A stretch of 47,170 nt of DNA from an uncultured Ruminococcus sp. (GCA_902766745.1 CACXES010000051.1:1-47170), one strand, 5' to 3'. Shown: positions 7,627 through 17,272, numbered from the stretch's first letter. Numbers and translations are program-made. The notes: generated by a model not told the origin, from the sequence alone.

Positions 7627-7658
7627 GCAGGGACAGACTGCCATATGTCTGTCCCTGC
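7627..7658 (+). terminator. Hairpin after the GH109-type gene
   Basis: GCAGGGACAGAC (7627-7638) pairs perfectly with 7647-7658 around an 8-base loop. The following AATTATTTAAAT is a weak U-tract, so termination is likely but may be leaky. Confidence 0.65.
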
Positions 7659-7782
7659 AATTATTTAAATCATATTACAATTTAATCAAGACTCAATTTT
7701 CAGTCCGAGAAACAAGTTTTTATTGCTCTTTTCCTCATGTTGTGGTAAAATAAAGCTATAAACATTAAACGGAGGATGGGCA

Positions 7783-10700
7783 ATGCTTGAGATATTATAC
7801 GGAACAAACCCAAGAAATACGTCGAATGCCGCATACAGGCGCATCGAACAGACCGCAGCCGAGGGAAAGACTGCATGGCTTCTCGTACCCGAGCAGTTTT
7901 CGCTGTCGGCGGAGAATCTTGTTATAAAAAGCTTTGGCGTCTCAGCGCAGCGGAATATAAAGGTTATCACCTTCTCCCGACTGTGCAATCTTGTGCTGTC
8001 GAAGCTGGGGCCTTTGCGACTGAAATATATTGACGGGGCCGGGAAGCAAATCATTGCCGCTGCGGCGGTTCGCGATGTAAAATCTCAAATGACATCTCTC
8101 GCCGCAGCGGTAAGGCGGCGCGGCTTTGCCTCCGACGTTGTATCTCTTGTGTCGGAATTCAAACGCTACGGCGTATCTGCTCCGCAGCTTGAAGAGGCTG
8201 CGGACAAGACCGATTCCGACGAGCTTTCCGCAAAGCTAAAGGATATTTCCGTTATCCTTGATACCTTTAACAAAAGAATGGCAGACAAGGCAGCGGACGC
8301 AGAGGATAACCTTTCGATAATATGCCATAAAATTCACGAATTCGGCTTTGGGAACGGCTGCCTTTATATCATGCATTTCCGCTCCTTCACCCCGGTTGAG
8401 TATAACGCCATAGGTGAGCTTATGAAATGCCTTGACGTATGCGCCGTTATGTGCTGTGACAGTATATATAAATGCTCTCCGCTGTTTTCGCCGGTTGCGG
8501 CATCCTGCCGCTGTCTTGCCGAGCTTGCCGAGGCAGCGGGCATTGCCTGTGCCGAGCCGGAGCTTATCCCCGACACTGATGAGGACTCCGCCCTGTCATA
8601 TCTGCAGCACAGCTACTTTGCCCAATCCCCTTCCCCCTACGGAAAATCCCCCGAAAACATCGAGATATTCGAGGTTTCCAACCACTACCGTGAGGCAGAG
8701 GCCGCTGCGGACTTAATTTTGCGTCTGTGCCGAACCGAGGGTCGGCGTTTCTCTGACTTTTTAATCCTCGCCCGGGATACCGAAACCTACTCGCGTATTA
8801 TTCCGCCTGTATTCGCAAGCCGCGGAATAGACGTGTTTCTGGACGCAAGGCGCAGTATTTTGACCAAGCCTCTCCCCGAAATGCTGTGTGCGGTGCTGGA
8901 CATTCTCGCAGGCGGCTACTCCTATGAGAGAGTAATGCTTATCGCCCGTTCCGGCATGACCTTCGCCGATGATGAGGATATTGATATTTTTGAAAACTAC
9001 GTTCTCGCCGTTGATCCGACTCACGCAATGTGGTCTGAGGATGAATGGCACTATGAGCTGTCTGAATTTGATCTCGAGTGCGTCAATCGAGTGCGGAAAC
9101 AGATTTGCTCCTTCCCCGAAAGGCTGGGGGCAATGCTCAGCGGGCGAAAGTGCGCCGCAGAGATAAGCGAAGCAATTCTAAAATGCCTTCAGGCTGAAAA
9201 GACCGCCGAGCGAGTAAACGCCATGTGCGCTGAATTTGTCAAAAACGGTATGCCGTACCTTGCGGACGAATACCGAGGGATATGGAACAGCATTATCTCT
9301 GTTTTATCGCAGATTTCCGTCCTGATGGACAAGGAACCGATATCCCGCCGTGACTTTGCCGACTTGTTCAGAACGGCATGCTCCGGAATATCCGTCGGTA
9401 TCACCCCGGGAACTCAGGGTAGTGCGACCTTTGCCGGTATTGACCGCTTCCGCTCCGACAACGTTCCGATAGTTATTGTCCTCGGCATGACTGACGGAGT
9501 ATTTCCGAGGGTACATGCCTCCGAGGGTCTGATTTCCGATGCGGAGCGCGAGAAGCTGTCACGCCTCGGCATTACCTTGGCTCCCGGGATTGACGCCAAA
9601 TGCCGAGAGGAACAGCTTCTTATATATTCTGTTCTGACTGCGCCGAGCGAGAGGCTTTACCTCTTTACTCCACTCTCGGACACAGACGGCAAGCCCCTTC
9701 GGCAATCACCGATAATACGCAATATCTGCGGCAAGCTTTTCCCCGAGCTTGCGCCATATAACCCTGACGGCGGCGACATACTTCGGGGCGGAGAGGGACG
9801 TGCGGCGGCATTCGACGCCCTTTGCACCGTACTTTCTGCCTGCGGCGGAAAATATGAAAATTTAAGCGGTACGGCAGAGGTGCTTTATAACTATTTTGAA
9901 AAAGACAGGACATATTCGCCTCGACTCAAAAAAGTCATAGCTTCAATGACCGCTCCCGAGCCGGAAAAGCTCACAAGAGCCGCCGCCGAAGCGATTTACG
10001 GCAGCGTGATCAGCCTCAGTGCAACCAAGCTTGAAAAATACAACGACTGCGCCTTTTCGTACTTTATGCGTTACGGACTTCTGCTGTCCGAGCGCACAGT
10101 GGGCGGACTTGACTCCCGTGATACCGGAAGTATTCAGCATGACGCCCTGTACCACTACTTTACCGAGCTTGTCGAGAACAAAACGGATTACTCCGGTATA
10201 ACAAAGGAGGAGTGCTTCAAACGTGTGGGCGAGCTGGTGCGTGAAGCTGCACTGAGCAAATCCGAGCTTCTCTATGAAAGCTCCTTCTATTTTAAGTATA
10301 TAGTGACAAGGATGCAGAGCATCGCTGCACGGTGTGCATGGGAAACGGTAAAGTTCTACCGTTCAGGTCGATTCCGTCCATACGGCTGCGAAATACGAAT
10401 AGGCACGGACGGCGAAATTCCATCTGTCGAAATCAACAACAGCGAGGGTGCCGAGATTGCTCGCATGACGGGCTTTATTGACCGTGCCGATATTGCCGTG
10501 CTGGACGGAAAGACATATGTGAGCATTATTGATTATAAATCCTCAAAGACCGAGCTGGAGGATCGTCTTGCAGAGGCGGGAGTTAAAATTCAGCCGCTGT
10601 TCTACTCCGATGTAGTATGTCGCCGTCTGAACGCAAGTCCTGCCGCAATGATGTATATGCAGATGGTCGATCCGATCATTCATGCTGAGGATTTAAAGAG

Positions 10701-11007
10701 CGACGACAGCAGCGAAATAGAGCGTAATTTTAACAAAAACATCTCCTTCGGCGGCTGGATAAACAGTGATGACGCTGTCCTTGCCAATTACCAAAACGGC
10801 GAGAACGGCGAAAAGTTTTTGCCATCAAAGAAGTATCTCCTGCCCGAGGATGAGATAAACCGCCGTATTGCCCACGCCAACGAGAAAATCCGTGAGGCTG
10901 CCGAGGGTATATACAGCGGAAATATTGCAGCGGAGCCGTTTATATGCAAGGATCACAGTGCCTGCACCTACTGTCCCTTCGGCCTGTCCTGCGGCAGAGC
11001 GACTTAA
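7783..11007 (+). CDS. addB: AddB, helicase-nuclease subunit of the AddAB recombination complex
   Basis: This 1074-residue protein forms, with AddA, the enzyme that resects double-strand breaks for RecA. The C-terminal RecB-type nuclease domain looks intact: GSIQHDALYHYF (about 783), GFIDRAD (about 897) and IIDYKSSK (about 916). The four iron-sulfur cysteines are also present: one in NDCAFSYF (about 755) and a C-x2-C-x5-C group at the end (CTYCPFGLSC). The N-terminal ATP-binding loop is unusual: where the family has G-x-x-GSGKT, this protein has YGTNPRNTSNA. No addA follows; the next gene is rdgB. GGAGG lies 7 bases before ATG, and a -10-like TAAAAT occurs near 7746. Confidence 0.88.
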   Translation: MLEILYGTNPRNTSNAAYRRIEQTAAEGKTAWLLVPEQFSLSAENLVIKSFGVSAQRNIKVITFSRLCNLVLSKLGPLRLKYIDGAGKQIIAAAAVRDVKSQMTSLAAAVRRRGFASDVVSLVSEFKRYGVSAPQLEEAADKTDSDELSAKLKDISVILDTFNKRMADKAADAEDNLSIICHKIHEFGFGNGCLYIMHFRSFTPVEYNAIGELMKCLDVCAVMCCDSIYKCSPLFSPVAASCRCLAELAEAAGIACAEPELIPDTDEDSALSYLQHSYFAQSPSPYGKSPENIEIFEVSNHYREAEAAADLILRLCRTEGRRFSDFLILARDTETYSRIIPPVFASRGIDVFLDARRSILTKPLPEMLCAVLDILAGGYSYERVMLIARSGMTFADDEDIDIFENYVLAVDPTHAMWSEDEWHYELSEFDLECVNRVRKQICSFPERLGAMLSGRKCAAEISEAILKCLQAEKTAERVNAMCAEFVKNGMPYLADEYRGIWNSIISVLSQISVLMDKEPISRRDFADLFRTACSGISVGITPGTQGSATFAGIDRFRSDNVPIVIVLGMTDGVFPRVHASEGLISDAEREKLSRLGITLAPGIDAKCREEQLLIYSVLTAPSERLYLFTPLSDTDGKPLRQSPIIRNICGKLFPELAPYNPDGGDILRGGEGRAAAFDALCTVLSACGGKYENLSGTAEVLYNYFEKDRTYSPRLKKVIASMTAPEPEKLTRAAAEAIYGSVISLSATKLEKYNDCAFSYFMRYGLLLSERTVGGLDSRDTGSIQHDALYHYFTELVENKTDYSGITKEECFKRVGELVREAALSKSELLYESSFYFKYIVTRMQSIAARCAWETVKFYRSGRFRPYGCEIRIGTDGEIPSVEINNSEGAEIARMTGFIDRADIAVLDGKTYVSIIDYKSSKTELEDRLAEAGVKIQPLFYSDVVCRRLNASPAAMMYMQMVDPIIHAEDLKSDDSSEIERNFNKNISFGGWINSDDAVLANYQNGENGEKFLPSKKYLLPEDEINRRIAHANEKIREAAEGIYSGNIAAEPFICKDHSACTYCPFGLSCGRAT

Positions 11008-11080
11008 TGCCTTGCTGTGCATGGACTTGCAGATACACGGTCGTGAATATACCATCAAATAAGTGAAAGGATGAAAATAC

Positions 11081-11683
11081 ATGAAAACATTTGTACTTGC
11101 CAGCAAAAACGAGCATAAGGCAAAGGAAATACAGGAGATTTTGGGCGCAGGCTTTCGTGTTATAACCCAGACGGAGGCAGGTGCCGGAGACATAGATATA
11201 ATTGAAGACGGCGATACCTTTGAGGCGAACGCAGTAAAAAAGGCAGAGATAATTATGCGTGCGCTGAACCGACCGGTGATTGCGGACGACAGCGGTCTGT
11301 GCGTTGATTATCTCGGCGGAAGCCCCGGTGTTTACACCGCACGTTACGCAGGGGAAAATGCGACAGATCAAGAAAATATCGATAAGCTTCTCGGCGCTTT
11401 GGACGGTGTTCCGTTTTCGGAGCGTACCGCAAGGTTTGTATGCGTAATCGCTCTTGCCTTGCCCGAGGGCAAAACAAAGACCTTCCGAGGCGAGTGTAAT
11501 GGGTTTATCAACCTATGTCCCAACGGCGACGGAGGCTTTGGCTATGACCCGATATTCTATGTTGAAAGCTTCGGCATGACAATGGGTCGGCTTGAGCCGC
11601 ACATAAAGAACTCAATCAGCCACCGACACGCCGCTCTGTCGAAGCTTGTCGAATACCTCCGCAAAGAGGAGATGCAAAGATGA
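11081..11683 (+). CDS. rdgB: dITP/XTP pyrophosphatase (RdgB/HAM1 family)
   Basis: It hydrolyses non-canonical purine nucleoside triphosphates such as dITP and XTP to monophosphates, keeping them out of DNA. The protein has 200 residues, the usual length. It begins with LASKNEHKAKEIQEIL (SxNxxK substrate motif) and has ADDSGLCVDYLGGSPGVYTARYAG near residue 68, described here as ADDSGL followed by GGSPGVYTARYAG, and GFGYDPIFY near 150. Its stop overlaps the next start (ATGA at 11680-11683), so translation of the two is coupled. AAAGGA precedes ATG. Confidence 0.93.
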   Translation: MKTFVLASKNEHKAKEIQEILGAGFRVITQTEAGAGDIDIIEDGDTFEANAVKKAEIIMRALNRPVIADDSGLCVDYLGGSPGVYTARYAGENATDQENIDKLLGALDGVPFSERTARFVCVIALALPEGKTKTFRGECNGFINLCPNGDGGFGYDPIFYVESFGMTMGRLEPHIKNSISHRHAALSKLVEYLRKEEMQR

Positions 11684-12687
11684 AAAAAGTCCTGCTTGAC
11701 AGCGGTCTGAATTTTTATAAGGGAAATATGCATTGTCACAGCACACAATCGGACGGGAGATTGACCCCGAATGAGCTGAAGACTCTGTACAAATCCCGCG
11801 GCTACAGCTTTCTTGCCATTACCGACCACGACTGCATTTACGATAACTCCTGCTTAAACGATGACGATTTTCTCGTACTCACTGCCTGCGAAATATCCAT
11901 AAAGCAGTTTGAAAATCAGTCCACCATGAAGAACTTTAACATGAAGGTTTGTCACCTGAACCTTTACGCAAAGCAGTCCGACAACCTTTATAACGTATTC
12001 TACAGCACCGCCGCCGACCACTATAACAGCACCGAAAAAAAGGCGCAGCTTGTCGCAAAATACGGCGACAATCACCGCGAATATTCGGCGGAGGGTATAA
12101 GCCACATTATAAAATGCGCCAATGACAACGGCTTCTTTGTATCATACAACCATTCGCGCTGGTCATTGGAGAATTACAACGATTACATGGGCTATGACGG
12201 ACTTTGGGGCGTAGAGATATACAATACAGGCTGTAATGTCGGGGGTATCTACGAATATGATATAAACGTCCTTGACGATATGCTTCGGGGCGGAAAGCGT
12301 GTCTTTGCCGTCTGCGGCGACGATAATCACAATCGGACGAACGACAGCTTCGGTGCATTTGTTATGGTAAACTGCAAAGAGCTGACATATGAAAATATAG
12401 TGGATTCCCTGCTCGGCGGCAGGTTCTACAGTTCAAGCGGACCGGAAATTTACAGCCTCTATATCGAAAACGGCAAGGTATATATAGAATGTTCGCCGGC
12501 AGAGCGCATATCCCTGTCCACGGCAGGCAGGCGTTCCGAGGCACGCTGTGCCGACACTCCGAACGGGATATGCCGCGCAGAATTTAAGCTTTGCGAGACG
12601 GACGGCTACTTCCGCATAGACGTCCTCGACAGCTGCGGCTGTCGTGCCGACACACAGGCATATTTACTATCGGATTTTAGGTATTGA
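11680..12687 (+). CDS. PHP-domain metal-dependent phosphoesterase
   Basis: This 335-residue protein is of the PHP superfamily. Metal-ligand motifs are in order: MHCHSTQSDG near residue 18, AITDHD near 47, an ACEIS glutamate near 67, YNHSRW near 150 and CGDDNH near 210. A short beta-rich tail follows. Relatives hydrolyse phosphoesters such as 3',5'-nucleoside bisphosphates or histidinol phosphate; the substrate here cannot be told. Coupling to rdgB suggests a nucleotide substrate, which is inference. GAGGAG precedes the start inside rdgB. Confidence 0.85.
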   Translation: MKKVLLDSGLNFYKGNMHCHSTQSDGRLTPNELKTLYKSRGYSFLAITDHDCIYDNSCLNDDDFLVLTACEISIKQFENQSTMKNFNMKVCHLNLYAKQSDNLYNVFYSTAADHYNSTEKKAQLVAKYGDNHREYSAEGISHIIKCANDNGFFVSYNHSRWSLENYNDYMGYDGLWGVEIYNTGCNVGGIYEYDINVLDDMLRGGKRVFAVCGDDNHNRTNDSFGAFVMVNCKELTYENIVDSLLGGRFYSSSGPEIYSLYIENGKVYIECSPAERISLSTAGRRSEARCADTPNGICRAEFKLCETDGYFRIDVLDSCGCRADTQAYLLSDFRY

Positions 12688-12790
12688 ATTTTTAAGCAAT
12701 CTGTGTTATTATAAGAAAAACAATGCATTTTCACGAGTGCAAAAAATATTTTATCTATTTCAACCGTGAAATAATGAAAGGATGTTATTT

Positions 12791-14263
12791 ATGAAAAAGA
12801 TTTTATCCGTTTTACTGGCGGCAGTTATGATTCTGTCCATCGTATCGGTCAGTGCCGAAAATTCCGTGTGGAATGAGCTTGCCGATTACGGCCGAATTGA
12901 AGGCAACTCGAATATCAAGCTTGACATGACCATAGAAGGCGAGGGCGAGTTATTTGACCTTGCCGGAATCTCCTCGTTATTCGGGAGTGCCCTAAGCTAT
13001 GACCTGAACGCAGTCACAAACGCCGATCAGACCGCTGTTCAGGCAAGCGGCAAAATGTCGATTGCATCGAATAACGAGCAAATAGTTCCCTCCGGTTCTG
13101 TTGACATATGGATGGATATGAATGCGGAGTCGCCAGAGGCATTTAAGTTTCTTGTTATATTAAAGGCGGTTGACGGCATATTTACACAGGCTTACGGCGA
13201 TAAATACATTGTATTCGATTATGCAAATATTCCCGGAATGTCTGATATGTTCAATGCTTTGATTACGCTTCAGAAGGAGTATGCTGATGACTTGGAGAAA
13301 ATTGCCGAGGAGCTTGCAAGCCGCCCCGAAATCAAGAAAATAATTGATTACATATACGCACTTCTCGATGAAATCGAGCCGCAAGTCACTGATGACGGAT
13401 ACTCAATCGTCCTGACCGAGGCTCAGCTCAAAAACATATATATCGGTCTCCTCAGAACTCTTATGGAATGCTTGGATGAGCTTGACGAGGGCGAAAGCTA
13501 TGCCGAAGAAATTGATAAGGTCTTTGCCGAGATATCCGAGATTCTTGAACAAATTCACATTTTCGACCGTGACCGTGCGTTTGTTGTAAACCTCAGCAAT
13601 AACGGCCGCAATATGTCCGGCGAGATTAATTTAGATTTTGACGTAAACGATTTGGCTGCTGTGCTCAATGGAACCCCCTCCGATAACGTAGCCTTTAACG
13701 GACACTGCAAGCTGTCGCTAAAGATGAACGGAGAAATAACTCCTCTGTCTGACGATTACACCGTTGACTTCCCTGAACTTACCGACGACAACAGCATAAA
13801 TGCGCTTGACGGTGTGGCTGCATCTACCGGATCTATCCCCGAGGAAAACGCCTTCACCCCCTATGGAACTATCCCCGAGGAAAATGCCTTCACCCCCTAC
13901 GGCGATATTACCATAGAGTACAACGGTATTCCGCGAAGCTTTGAAAACAGTCCCCTCGTTCGTGCAGACAGAACCTTCCTTCCCCTTAGGGAAATGGCAA
14001 ATATGTTCGGCATTCCCGATACGGATATTTCTTATGACGAGGCAACCGAAAGAGTCGGAATTTCTTCGGACGGCATTGAGATAGTTATGTACATCGGAAG
14101 CTGTGATGTTTCGGTGAACGGCAGGACTCAGACTCTCGAAACGCCCGTATTCACCTATAACGACAGAACCTACATTCCGGTGCGTCTTGTATCCGAGATG
14201 TTCGGAAAGAACGTTGACTACAGCGAGGAAAACAACTGTCTGACCGTTACGATAAATGATTAA
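12791..14263 (+). CDS. Secreted protein with C-terminal stalk (copper amine oxidase N-terminal-like) domain
   Basis: The protein has about 490 residues. A signal peptide, MKKILSVLLAAVMILSIVS ending near VSA-EN, directs export. The middle (about 30-340) is a large, mostly acidic domain of unknown function resembling clostridial lipoprotein-like substrate-binding or cell-surface domains. The last 120 residues form the stalk domain common in Clostridia: VRADRTFLPLREMANMFG and YNDRTYIPVRLVSEMFG are its twin hallmark segments. Between the two parts is an exact peptide duplication of IPEENAFTPYG. I chose ATG 12791 because AAAGG lies 9 bases before it; ATG 12782 touches that site. A bidirectional terminator follows. 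Confidence 0.85.
   Translation: MKKILSVLLAAVMILSIVSVSAENSVWNELADYGRIEGNSNIKLDMTIEGEGELFDLAGISSLFGSALSYDLNAVTNADQTAVQASGKMSIASNNEQIVPSGSVDIWMDMNAESPEAFKFLVILKAVDGIFTQAYGDKYIVFDYANIPGMSDMFNALITLQKEYADDLEKIAEELASRPEIKKIIDYIYALLDEIEPQVTDDGYSIVLTEAQLKNIYIGLLRTLMECLDELDEGESYAEEIDKVFAEISEILEQIHIFDRDRAFVVNLSNNGRNMSGEINLDFDVNDLAAVLNGTPSDNVAFNGHCKLSLKMNGEITPLSDDYTVDFPELTDDNSINALDGVAASTGSIPEENAFTPYGTIPEENAFTPYGDITIEYNGIPRSFENSPLVRADRTFLPLREMANMFGIPDTDISYDEATERVGISSDGIEIVMYIGSCDVSVNGRTQTLETPVFTYNDRTYIPVRLVSEMFGKNVDYSEENNCLTVTIND
13835..13906 (+). repeat. Tandem 36-bp duplication inside the stalk-protein gene
   Basis: Two adjacent 36-bp units (13835-13870 and 13871-13906) differ at a few positions and encode the 12-residue unit IPEENAFTPYG plus one residue twice. 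It forms a Pro/Glu-rich linker ahead of the stalk domain. The copy number is likely to vary between strains. Confidence 0.9.
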
Positions 14264-14282
14264 TTTAATAATTTAATACTTC

Positions 14283-14319
14283 AAAACGGCACCCGCCAAA
14301 TACGGTGAGTGCCGTTTTT
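14283..14319. terminator. Bidirectional terminator between convergent genes
   Basis: AAAACGGCAC (14283-14292) pairs with GTGCCGTTTT (14309-14318), with an A run on one side and a T run on the other. It can serve both the stalk-protein gene and the minus-strand isomerase operon. Confidence 0.85.
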
Positions 14320-14338
14320 ATGTCTAAAGTCAAAATTT

Positions 14339-15196
14339 TCACAGACCCGCATTCTCAACATAGCGTCTGAGATTTGCAAGACCGATTTCCAAAGCCTTTA
14401 TGGAGTATTCCATGCCCTCAAATTCAATGGCGATATTGCCCTTGTATTCGGCACGCTTTAATGCCGTCAGGCACTGCCTGACAGGAACATTTCCGTGACC
14501 GATAATCGCGCCGCGCAGGTATGTACCCGCTCTGCTTGTGAAAAATCCCTCGCCGGGATCATCACCGCCGGCAGGCTTTACATGAAAGTCCTTTGCGTGA
14601 ACATACCTTGCGTAAGGCGCGGTAATTCCGAAGGCATGTGCAGAATCCTCGTCCGCACAGAGATAATTTCCCATATCGCATAATAGTCCGAAGTTCGGGT
14701 GATTTACGGCGTTATACAGCCGCTCCACCCTAAGGCTGTCCTGGCAGAAAAAGCCGTGATTCTCCACCATTGTGGAAATTCCTTTCTGCTCTGCATATTT
14801 TGTGATTTCACGGCATGAATCTGCCAAATCCTCCAGTACGCCGTCAAAGGATATTCCCGGTTTTCCCACCGTGGCGTCATGACGGACGCTTTTTGCCCCC
14901 AATATCTCCGCCATGTCAATCAATTTTTTAACCCTTTCGATTTCCGATTTTCTGTCGGCACAGTTTACAAAATCCGCACCGAAGGTAAAGTTTAAAATCG
15001 GCATCTCCAAGCGTCCGCACTCCTCACGGAGCTTCTTTGCATATTCCTCGGGCTCGCTTCCGTCGTGGGGCAGAATGTCAACAAATTCAATGCCGTCAAA
15101 GCCCATATCCTTCGCCTTTTGAATAATGGTAAATTGATTGTATTCTCCGGTTCTCATCACTCCGGAAAAGCTGTACGAGCTGACTCCTATTTTCAT
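14339..15196 (-). CDS. Sugar phosphate isomerase/epimerase, TIM barrel (AP endonuclease 2 fold)
   Basis: This 285-residue xylose-isomerase-like TIM barrel is similar to IolE/IolI, hydroxypyruvate isomerase and 3-keto-sugar epimerases. Likely metal and catalytic residues are in FDGIEFVD near residue 35, MVENHGFFC near 145, LLCDMGNY near 180, YVHAKDFH near 205 and IAIEFEGME near 260. It is the last gene of a three-gene minus-strand cassette, 12 bases after the dehydrogenase, with AGGGGGAG before its ATG. It probably isomerises the keto or epimeric sugar made by the neighbouring oxidoreductase. The exact sugar is unknown. Confidence 0.85.
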   Translation of the reverse strand: MKIGVSSYSFSGVMRTGEYNQFTIIQKAKDMGFDGIEFVDILPHDGSEPEEYAKKLREECGRLEMPILNFTFGADFVNCADRKSEIERVKKLIDMAEILGAKSVRHDATVGKPGISFDGVLEDLADSCREITKYAEQKGISTMVENHGFFCQDSLRVERLYNAVNHPNFGLLCDMGNYLCADEDSAHAFGITAPYARYVHAKDFHVKPAGGDDPGEGFFTSRAGTYLRGAIIGHGNVPVRQCLTALKRAEYKGNIAIEFEGMEYSIKALEIGLANLRRYVENAGL

Positions 15197-15208
15197 ATAT
15201 ACTCCCCC

Positions 15209-16270
15209 TTAAAGTACCACTTCATGTCCTGTCTGTGCCGATTCATATACGGCATCCAGAATTGACATAAGAGTTACACCGTCCTCGGCCGGCGCACGGC
15301 AGGGAACACCGTTCTGTATGCAGTCCGTAAAGTGGTTGATTTCCTCCTCAAAAATCCCTTCAAGCGACAGAGCCGTGTTTGTTGTAAGCCCGACATTCGT
15401 CATATAGTTGTTAATCTCCGAATACATTTCAAGCTCAGGATTCAGCTTCGCACCGCCCTTTGTGCCGAAAAGCTCAATCTTTCCTTCATCGGATTTAATA
15501 TTCAGGCTGAAGCTTGCTTCGATGGATAAAACCGCACCGTTGTCAAACCTTATCATGGCTGTCGCCAAATCCTCTACATCGCAAATATCATCATCCGACT
15601 TGCTGACGGATACATATGCTTTTTTGTCCTTTAAATTATTCCTGTCAAAAAGCTTTTGGAAGGTTGCCCCGTATACCGAAACAGGCTTCGGATTACCCAT
15701 GAGATAGCGAACCAGGTCAATAACGTGCACACCCAGGTCAATCAGCGGGCCGCCGCCGCTGCGCGACTTGTCCCCGAACCAGCCGCCCGGGTTTCCGTTG
15801 CGGCGGAGATATGTCGCCTTTGCATAGTATATTTCACCGAAATAATCGGTGTCTGTAAATTCCTTCAGAATTTTGCAATCGTTTCCGTACCGCCGCACAA
15901 AGCCAATCATCAGAAGCTTCCCGTTCTTCTCCGCAGCCGCCTTCATCTCCTCTGCCTGCGCCGCATTCACCGCCATAGGCTTTTCGCAAAGCACATGCTT
16001 TCCGGCATTAAGCGCAGCTATGGTGCACTCCGCATGGGCGGAATTCCAGGTGCATACGCTTACGGCGTCAATCTCCGTCAGCGCAAGCATTTCGTTAACG
16101 TCCGTGTACAGACGCTCGATACCGAACTCCTCTCCCCTTTTCCTGAGCTGTTCTTCGTTAATGTCGCAAAACGCATATAGCTCAACATTGGGGTTCTTGA
16201 GATATGCCCGAATATGTGTGCCGGCAATATTTCCGACCCCGATTATTCCGATTTTTATTTTGCTGCTCAT
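15209..16270 (-). CDS. Gfo/Idh/MocA-family NAD(P)-dependent sugar dehydrogenase
   Basis: This 353-residue protein starts with a Rossmann site, IGIIGVGNIAGTH. The catalytic CEKPMAVN motif of this family lies near residue 95, with GGPLIDLGVHVIDLVRYLMG (conserved DxxxH) near 180. Relatives oxidise inositols, 1,5-anhydro sugars or 3-hydroxyls of glycosides. It sits between two TIM-barrel isomerases on one strand (27 and 12 base gaps) with AGGAGG before the start. That arrangement recalls inositol or 3-keto-glycoside catabolism, an inference from context. It lacks the GH109-specific stretches seen in the 6358 gene. Confidence 0.9.
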   Translation of the reverse strand: MSSKIKIGIIGVGNIAGTHIRAYLKNPNVELYAFCDINEEQLRKRGEEFGIERLYTDVNEMLALTEIDAVSVCTWNSAHAECTIAALNAGKHVLCEKPMAVNAAQAEEMKAAAEKNGKLLMIGFVRRYGNDCKILKEFTDTDYFGEIYYAKATYLRRNGNPGGWFGDKSRSGGGPLIDLGVHVIDLVRYLMGNPKPVSVYGATFQKLFDRNNLKDKKAYVSVSKSDDDICDVEDLATAMIRFDNGAVLSIEASFSLNIKSDEGKIELFGTKGGAKLNPELEMYSEINNYMTNVGLTTNTALSLEGIFEEEINHFTDCIQNGVPCRAPAEDGVTLMSILDAVYESAQTGHEVVL

Positions 16271-16297
16271 TTTCTTTCCTCCTCGTGTAATATAAAT

Positions 16298-17143
16298 TTA
16301 TCCGATTTTGCTTTTTAAAAATGCTATTGCCGTTTCTATATCCGCTTTTGGATTTTCGCCGACCTCACGTTCAATGGTCAAAAAGCCTCTGTATCCGATT
16401 TCATCCAAGGCCTTAAGGTAATTGTCAAAGTCCACATCACCCAAGCCCAAGGGCAGCTCCTCAAAGGAGCGGTCGTTCACAAGCTCCGACTCCTCAACGA
16501 CCCCGTAAATCACCTCCGGAGATTTTTCAAACAGCCTCCGTCCGTCCTTTGCGTGAGTATGTACGATATAATCCTTTAAGGTATAGACCGCCTGTACCGG
16601 ATCATCGCCCGTTACCATAACAAAGTTCGCCGGATCTAAGTTGACCGCCACACCGGTAGAATTTAAGGAATCTAAAAACTCCTTGAGAGTTTTTGCAATC
16701 TCCGGACCCGTTTCGATGGCAAAGTGGGCGTCCAGCGAATCCGCATACCGGCTCAATTCATAGCACGCCTCCTGCATTATTTTATAACGGTCGCAGCTTT
16801 TATTCTCCGGAATTACGCCTATATGCGTAGTTACTACATTTGTTTCCAGTTTCTTTGCCAACTCTAAAATCCTCTTTGATTTTTCGATAAGCTGCGGATT
16901 GCGCTCCTTGCGCCAAAAGCCTTCGCCCAAATCTCCGCACAACGCCGAGAAGCACAGACCGTTGGATTTGACCATATCCAAAAGCTCTCTGCGTTTTTCG
17001 CCCGTCAAATTCTCCGGCGAATTTTCCCCTTTTGTCGCATACATCTGAAGTCCCTTTGCACCCATTTTTGCCGCAGTCTCAATCGCTGTTCTGTTGTCGG
17101 TTCGCAGAGAATCCATCATTATTCCAATAGGAAAATTATACAT
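16298..17143 (-). CDS. Sugar phosphate isomerase/epimerase, TIM barrel
   Basis: This 281-residue TIM barrel is a second xylose-isomerase-like enzyme, clearly different in sequence from the one at 14339. Landmarks are GAKGLQMYATKG near residue 28, VVTTHIGVIP near 100, AIETGPE near 142, NLDPANFVMV near 168, HTHAKDGRR near 195 and FLTIEREVGENP near 255. It is first in the cassette, so it is likely to act on the same pathway. AAGGGGGT precedes ATG. A minus-strand -10 element, TATAAT read from 17190 to 17185, lies about 45 bases upstream, without a clear -35. Confidence 0.86.
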   Translation of the reverse strand: MYNFPIGIMMDSLRTDNRTAIETAAKMGAKGLQMYATKGENSPENLTGEKRRELLDMVKSNGLCFSALCGDLGEGFWRKERNPQLIEKSKRILELAKKLETNVVTTHIGVIPENKSCDRYKIMQEACYELSRYADSLDAHFAIETGPEIAKTLKEFLDSLNSTGVAVNLDPANFVMVTGDDPVQAVYTLKDYIVHTHAKDGRRLFEKSPEVIYGVVEESELVNDRSFEELPLGLGDVDFDNYLKALDEIGYRGFLTIEREVGENPKADIETAIAFLKSKIG

Positions 17144-17184
17144 AAAATTACCCCCTTGGGTTCAAATTTTGTATTTACAAACAC

Positions 17185-17190
17185 ATTATA
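17185..17190 (-). promoter_or_regulatory. -10 element of the isomerase/dehydrogenase cassette
   Basis: Read on the minus strand this is a perfect TATAAT. No good -35 lies 16-18 bases upstream, as expected for a promoter that depends on an activator. The AraC gene divergent from it is the likely activator. Confidence 0.5.
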
Positions 17191-17272
17191 CAATGATATA
17201 ATAAAATAATAAAGAGTTTTTATTGCCATGTTTCGGTAAAATCTTGCTCTTTAAACCTTTTTGGAGGGCGTC

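Noticed and set aside
14283-14319. Hairpin as a possible riboswitch
   Set aside because: Its place between converging genes and its A/T flanks fit a plain bidirectional terminator.
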